A DNA stretch of 7,799 bases. Origin: DASVDK01 sp036562265 [NCBI: Thermodesulfobacteriota bacterium]. GTDB lineage: Bacteria > DASVDK01. Below are positions 4,781 to 7,799 of this stretch, one piece after another. A model generated the notes under the pieces. The model did no database searches. It had not been told where the DNA came from and worked only from the letters and a program-made list of their open reading frames with translations. The translations under genes were made by a program, and so were the position numbers. The number at the start of each line of letters is the position of its first letter. Within the stretch, counting starts at the first letter, position 1. The DNA lies in contig DATCKS010000614.1 in the NCBI GenBank assembly GCA_036562265.1, positions 1-7,799 of the forward strand. Direction: 5' to 3'.

Positions 4781-6426
4781 CGGCGCCCGACGACGCCCGC
4801 CTCCGGCGCATTCAGGGCACGTGCCGGCGGCTCGAGGCGGCGCTCCGTGCGAGCGAGGCACGCTATCGTGACCTCTTCGACTCGTCCGCCGTGGCGCTCT
4901 GGGAGGAGGACTTCTCGGCGATCCGGCCGCTCGTCGACTCGCTTCCGGTCCGAGACGTGACCGACCTCAGAGCGTACGCAGCCGGGCATCCCGCCTTCGT
5001 GCGGCGTGCACTGCGCATGGTGCGCGTCGTCGGCGTCAACGAGGCGGCGGTCCACCTTTTCGGCGCCCGTGACAAGGCAGAACTCGTCGCCGCCGGCGGG
5101 CGGCTCTTCACCGAGGAGTCCCTCGGCGCCTTCGCCGAGGCGCTCGTCGCCATCGCGGAAGGCCGGCCCGGCTTCGAGACGTACACCGCGGCACGAACCC
5201 TCGACGGGCGGCGCGTCGAGCTGCTCCTGGCCGCCCGGTCGCAGGACCGGCAGTTGGCGTACGGGCGCGTGCTCCTCGGCGCGGTCGACGTGACGACGGA
5301 CCGGCTGGCCGTGCGCCGGTTGAAGGCCGCGGAGGCGCGCGTCCGCGCGACGCTCGACGCCCTGCCCGCGCACATCGCCATCCTCGACGAGACGGGGACC
5401 ATCGTCGCCGTCAACCGTGCCTGGCGCGAGTTCGCGGTGGCGAACGGGTTCAGGGGCACCTCTCACGGCGTCGGGTGGAATTACCTCGAGGTCTGCCGCT
5501 CCGCGACGGGAGCCGAGGCAGCCGAGGCCCGGGCCGCGGCCGACGGCATCAGGGCCGTCATGGACGGCGGCCGGGCGCACGTCCGCCTCGAGTACGCCTG
5601 CTCCGGTCCCTCCACGCTGCGCTGGTTCCAGCTCCGCGCCACGCGGTTCTTCGAGGACGACCGGGTCCGCGTGGTGGTCGCCCACGAGGACGTCACCGAG
5701 ATCAAGCTCGCCGAGCGTGGGCTTCGCACCCTCACGGAGCGGCTCCTCGGCGCCCGAGACCAGGAGCGGCGGCGCGTCGCGCGGGAGCTGCACGACGGCG
5801 CGGCGCAGCTACTCGTCGGCGTGTCGATCAACCTCGAACGTTTCCGCGCCGTCATGGAGCGGCGGGACGAGAGGCAGGCGCGGCTCCTCGACGAGCTTGC
5901 CGAGCTGAACGCCCGGGCGCTCAAGGAGATCCGAACGCTGTCCTACCTGCTGCACCCGCCGGAGATCGAGGCGCTCGGCCTCGTCGCGGCCATACGCTGG
6001 TACGTCGAAGGGTTCACGAGCCGTAGCGGCATCGAGGTGGCCTTCGTGGGGCCCGACCACTGGGAGCGGCTGCCGGGCGACATGGAGACCGCCCTCTTCC
6101 GCATCGTCCAGGAGGCGCTGGCCAACGTCCATCGCCATTCCGGCAGCGCGACGGCGCGGGTGGAGCTCTGCCGGGACAACGGGGCGGTCAGGCTGAGCGT
6201 CTGCGACGCGGGACGCGGGATGCCGGCCGAGCCGGGCCCGGTCGGAAGCGGCTGCAGGCGCCCGGTCGGCGTGGGGATCGGCGGCATGCGGGAGCGGGTG
6301 CGGCTGCTCGGCGGCCGGTTCGAGATCCAGTCGAGCGCGGACGGCACCACGGTCTCGGTCGTGGTCCCGGTCCCGGACGGCGAGACGCGAGACCTCACCG
6401 AGGAGCGGGCCATCCAGGCGCCGTAG
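4777..6426 (+). CDS. Sensor histidine kinase, two PAS domains, HisKA_3/HATPase (NarL-class)
   Basis: Read from the ATG at 4777 (GGGGA seven bases upstream) the product has 549 residues. A first PAS domain spans about 24-175 (YRDLFDSSAVALWEEDFS, VVGVNEAAVHLFGA, closing LLGAVDVTTDR). A second spans about 183-311 (ATLDALPAHIAILDETGTIV, closing VAHEDVTEIKLAER). The dimerisation and phospho-acceptor helix of the HisKA_3 type follows (QERRRVARELHDGAAQLL) with His339. The HATPase_c domain covers about 436-532, with N-box EALANVHRHS (Asn450), DAGRGMP (477-483) and GVGIGGMRERV (498-508). The ELHD-type His box and short ATPase are those of NarX/DesK/NreB-like kinases that pair with LuxR-type regulators, and one follows 63 bases downstream. 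The same frame is open up to 4495 and looks coding from about 4642, so the true protein is probably longer and membrane-anchored. The signal sensed is unknown; no haem or iron-sulfur cysteine motif is visible. Confidence 0.92.
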   Translation: MTAPDDARLRRIQGTCRRLEAALRASEARYRDLFDSSAVALWEEDFSAIRPLVDSLPVRDVTDLRAYAAGHPAFVRRALRMVRVVGVNEAAVHLFGARDKAELVAAGGRLFTEESLGAFAEALVAIAEGRPGFETYTAARTLDGRRVELLLAARSQDRQLAYGRVLLGAVDVTTDRLAVRRLKAAEARVRATLDALPAHIAILDETGTIVAVNRAWREFAVANGFRGTSHGVGWNYLEVCRSATGAEAAEARAAADGIRAVMDGGRAHVRLEYACSGPSTLRWFQLRATRFFEDDRVRVVVAHEDVTEIKLAERGLRTLTERLLGARDQERRRVARELHDGAAQLLVGVSINLERFRAVMERRDERQARLLDELAELNARALKEIRTLSYLLHPPEIEALGLVAAIRWYVEGFTSRSGIEVAFVGPDHWERLPGDMETALFRIVQEALANVHRHSGSATARVELCRDNGAVRLSVCDAGRGMPAEPGPVGSGCRRPVGVGIGGMRERVRLLGGRFEIQSSADGTTVSVVVPVPDGETRDLTEERAIQAP

Positions 6427-6489
6427 ACCCGGCGTCGGGAATTCCCCGTATTGCCGGTCCGCCGGACAGATGGGATAGTCGAGGTGATC
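6427..6489 (+). promoter_or_regulatory. Kinase-regulator spacer with two dyads
   Basis: This 63-base gap contains the perfect palindrome GGGAATTCCC at 6437-6446 and, eleven bases later, GTCCG-C-CGGAC at 6457-6467. The spacing before the regulator's start suits an operator or an internal promoter, possibly for self-regulation. No -35/-10 pair is convincing. Confidence 0.35.
6481..6484 (+). promoter_or_regulatory. Shine-Dalgarno site that decides the ATG start at 6490
   Basis: GAGG (in GAGGTGATC) lies five bases before the ATG at 6490 and supports it over the upstream in-frame TTG at 6451. Confidence 0.6.
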
Positions 6490-7191
6490 ATGCCCCCCGG
6501 AGACGAGCCGACACGGGCACGGGGCGGGACCGCGGGGGCGTCGGAGCCGGTCCGGATCCTCCTGGCCGACGATCACGACGTGGTCCGGCGAGGCCTGCAC
6601 GAACTCCTGTCCGCCAGGCCCGCGTGGCGGGTGTGTGCCGAGGCGGTGGAGGGACGCGAGGCGGTGGAGCTGACGCTCCGGCACCGGCCGCACATCGTGG
6701 TCCTCGACCTGAGCCTGCCGGGCCTGAACGGTCTCGACGTGATCCGCCAGATCCGGAGCGAGGCGCCGGAAAGCGAGATCCTCGTCTACACCATGCACGA
6801 AAGCGAGCAGCTCGCCAGGGAAGCGCTTCTCGCCGGCGCGCGCGGGTTCGTCGTCAAGTCGGACTCGATCGGCCGCCTCGTCGACGCGATCGAGGCGCTC
6901 GCCCGGCACCGCGCCTTCGTCACCCCGCGCATGGCCGGGGTGGTCGAGGACGGGCCGCCGTCCCGCCGGCGCCGGCCCCCGTCCGACGCCGACCCGCGCC
7001 TCACGAGCCGCGAGCGAGAGGTGGTCCAGCTCCTCGCGGAGGGCAAGAGCAACAAGGAGCTGTCGGTCATCCTCGGCATCAGCGTGAAGACCGTCGAGAC
7101 TCACCGGGCGGCCGTCATGCGAAAGCTCGGGCTCGGCGCCTTCGCCGACCTCGTTCGCTACGCGATCCGCAACGGCCTCGTCCGCGCCTGA
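6490..7191 (+). CDS. NarL/FixJ-family response regulator with LuxR-type DNA-binding domain
   Basis: The product from the ATG at 6490 has 233 residues. After about 20 variable residues a receiver domain runs from about 21 to 137. It shows the acidic pair Asp27-Asp28 in LLADDHDVVRRGL, the phospho-acceptor Asp73 in VVLDLSLPGLNGLDV, the switch Thr101 in VYTMHESE, and Lys123 in GFVVKSD. An Arg/Pro-rich linker at about 154-168 leads to a LuxR helix-turn-helix at about 170-228 (LTSREREVVQLLAEGKSNKE, then LGISVKTVETHRAAVMRKL). It is the evident partner of the kinase directly upstream: phosphorylation would promote dimerisation and DNA binding. An in-frame TTG at 6451 could add thirteen residues but lacks a good ribosome site. 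Target genes are not visible in the window. It is convergent with the acetoacetyl-CoA synthetase gene, ten bases from its stop. Confidence 0.95.
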   Translation: MPPGDEPTRARGGTAGASEPVRILLADDHDVVRRGLHELLSARPAWRVCAEAVEGREAVELTLRHRPHIVVLDLSLPGLNGLDVIRQIRSEAPESEILVYTMHESEQLAREALLAGARGFVVKSDSIGRLVDAIEALARHRAFVTPRMAGVVEDGPPSRRRRPPSDADPRLTSREREVVQLLAEGKSNKELSVILGISVKTVETHRAAVMRKLGLGAFADLVRYAIRNGLVRA

Positions 7192-7201
7192 TCGGCCGAG
7201 G

Positions 7202-7799
7202 TCAGGTCTCGGCGTCTTCCCGGCGCCCGGGCGCGGAGGCGCTCGAGGCCTGTGCCCCCCGCGCGAGCGCGACGAACGCCTCGAGCGCCTTCGGGTTCGC
7301 CAGCGCCTCGGCGCTGACGGCCGCCTCGAGCGGCCGGCCCGACAGGATCCGCTTGACCGGCACCTCCACCTTCTTGCCGTTCAGCGTCCGGGGGACCTCG
7401 GCGATCGCGTGGATCTCGTCCGGCACGTGGCGAGGGGAGAGCTGGCGCCGGAGCGCCGCCGCGATCTTGCCGCGCAGCGCGTCGTCGAGCTCGACGCCCT
7501 CGCGCAGGACGACGAAGAGCAGGAGTCGACCCTCCCGCCCCAGCTCGCCGGTGTCGATGACCAGGCTGTCGGTGATCTCCGGCAGCTCCTCGACCACGCG
7601 ATAGAACTCGCTCGTGCCCATGCGGACGCCGCCGCGGTTGAGCGTGGAGTCGGAGCGCCCGTAGATCACGCAACTGCCCCGCTCGGTCAGGCGCAGCCAG
7701 TCGCCGTGCCGCCACACGCCCGGGTAGCGGTCGAAGTACGCGGCCCGGTAGCGGGAGCCGTCGGGGTCGTTCCAGAAGCCGGTCGGCATGGAGGGCATG
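7202..7799 (-). CDS. Acetoacetyl-CoA synthetase, C-terminal part (partial)
   Basis: About 199 codons are visible; the gene starts beyond the right edge. The sequence MPSMPTGFWNDPDGSRYRAA, FDRYPGVWRHGDWLRLTERG, IYGRSDSTLNRGGVRMGTSE and the late VPRTLNGKKVEVPVKRIL belong to the acyl-adenylate-forming (ANL) superfamily. They match the acetoacetyl-CoA synthetase branch in particular. HGDW and GRSDSTLNRGGVRMG span the hinge between the large domain and the mobile C-terminal lid, and Lys of NGKKVEVP is the expected adenylation lysine. The enzyme activates acetoacetate with ATP and CoA in the cytoplasm, feeding ketone-body or polyhydroxybutyrate carbon into acetoacetyl-CoA. Full-length proteins have about 650 residues, so roughly a third is present. 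The ATG at 7798 is internal, not the start. The last twenty or so residues form a charged, Ala/Ser-rich tail. The symbol is left empty because naming varies (acsA/aacS). Confidence 0.93.
   Translation of the reverse strand, partial: MPSMPTGFWNDPDGSRYRAAYFDRYPGVWRHGDWLRLTERGSCVIYGRSDSTLNRGGVRMGTSEFYRVVEELPEITDSLVIDTGELGREGRLLLFVVLREGVELDDALRGKIAAALRRQLSPRHVPDEIHAIAEVPRTLNGKKVEVPVKRILSGRPLEAAVSAEALANPKALEAFVALARGAQASSASAPGRREDAET

Noticed and set aside
4387-5793. 468-codon minus-strand frame antisense to the kinase
   Set aside because: Shadow of the kinase reading frame, with biased R/G/D/E composition and no motif.
5809-7104. 431-codon minus-strand frame antisense to kinase and regulator
   Set aside because: It spans two unmistakable plus-strand genes and their spacer, and its translation shows no domain.
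7188-7205. TCGGCCGA palindrome in the gap between regulator and synthetase genes as a shared terminator
   Set aside because: The stem is only four base pairs and no T-run follows on either strand, so it does not qualify as an intrinsic terminator.

Overview
The window is about 7.8 kb of very GC-rich DNA with strong G/C preference at codon third positions. It appears to come from the chromosome of a Gram-negative bacterium: two predicted outer-membrane beta-barrel proteins have signal peptides, and one large hydrolase has a lipoprotein signal. The mix of an Lnb/DUF4105-type membrane protein, a lipoprotein alpha/beta hydrolase, a NarL-class two-component pair and an acetoacetyl-CoA synthetase would suit a soil or sediment lineage of the deltaproteobacterial/Myxococcota or Rokubacteria/Methylomirabilota kind. 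This is inference from gene style, and no taxonomic marker is present. I see no RNA genes, insertion sequences, CRISPR arrays or phage genes.

Layout, left to right. (1) 1-328, minus strand: the 5' part of an outer-membrane barrel gene that runs off the left edge. (2) 329-594: an intergenic stretch holding three perfect dyads. (3) 595-732, plus: a 45-codon mini-gene that looks like a signal sequence joined to the C-terminal motif of a larger secreted-protein family. (4) 736-2346, plus: a three-TM protein with an Lnb N-terminal-like (DUF4105) domain. Its recognisable part ends near 1700, but the frame has no stop until 2346 and so runs antisense through the next gene. (5) 1723-3567, minus: a 614-residue lipoprotein with a C-terminal serine alpha/beta hydrolase domain. 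(6) 3728-4390, plus: a small outer-membrane barrel protein, divergent from the hydrolase. (7) 4469-6426, plus: a sensor histidine kinase. The clean cytoplasmic part starts at 4777. The upstream 5' part codes for two membrane segments but appears split by a one-base frameshift near 4642. (8) 6490-7191, plus: the cognate NarL/LuxR-type response regulator. (9) 7202-7799, minus: the C-terminal third of acetoacetyl-CoA synthetase, convergent with the regulator and running off the right edge.

Genes 7 and 8 form a kinase-regulator pair: two PAS domains sense, the HisKA_3/HATPase module autophosphorylates, and the regulator binds DNA. Their target is not evident, though dyads lie just upstream of the regulator and in the divergent promoter region before the barrel gene. 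Most of the window is conventional. The points that deserve attention are the missing stop of the DUF4105 gene, the frame switch in the kinase 5' region, and the mini-gene remnant.
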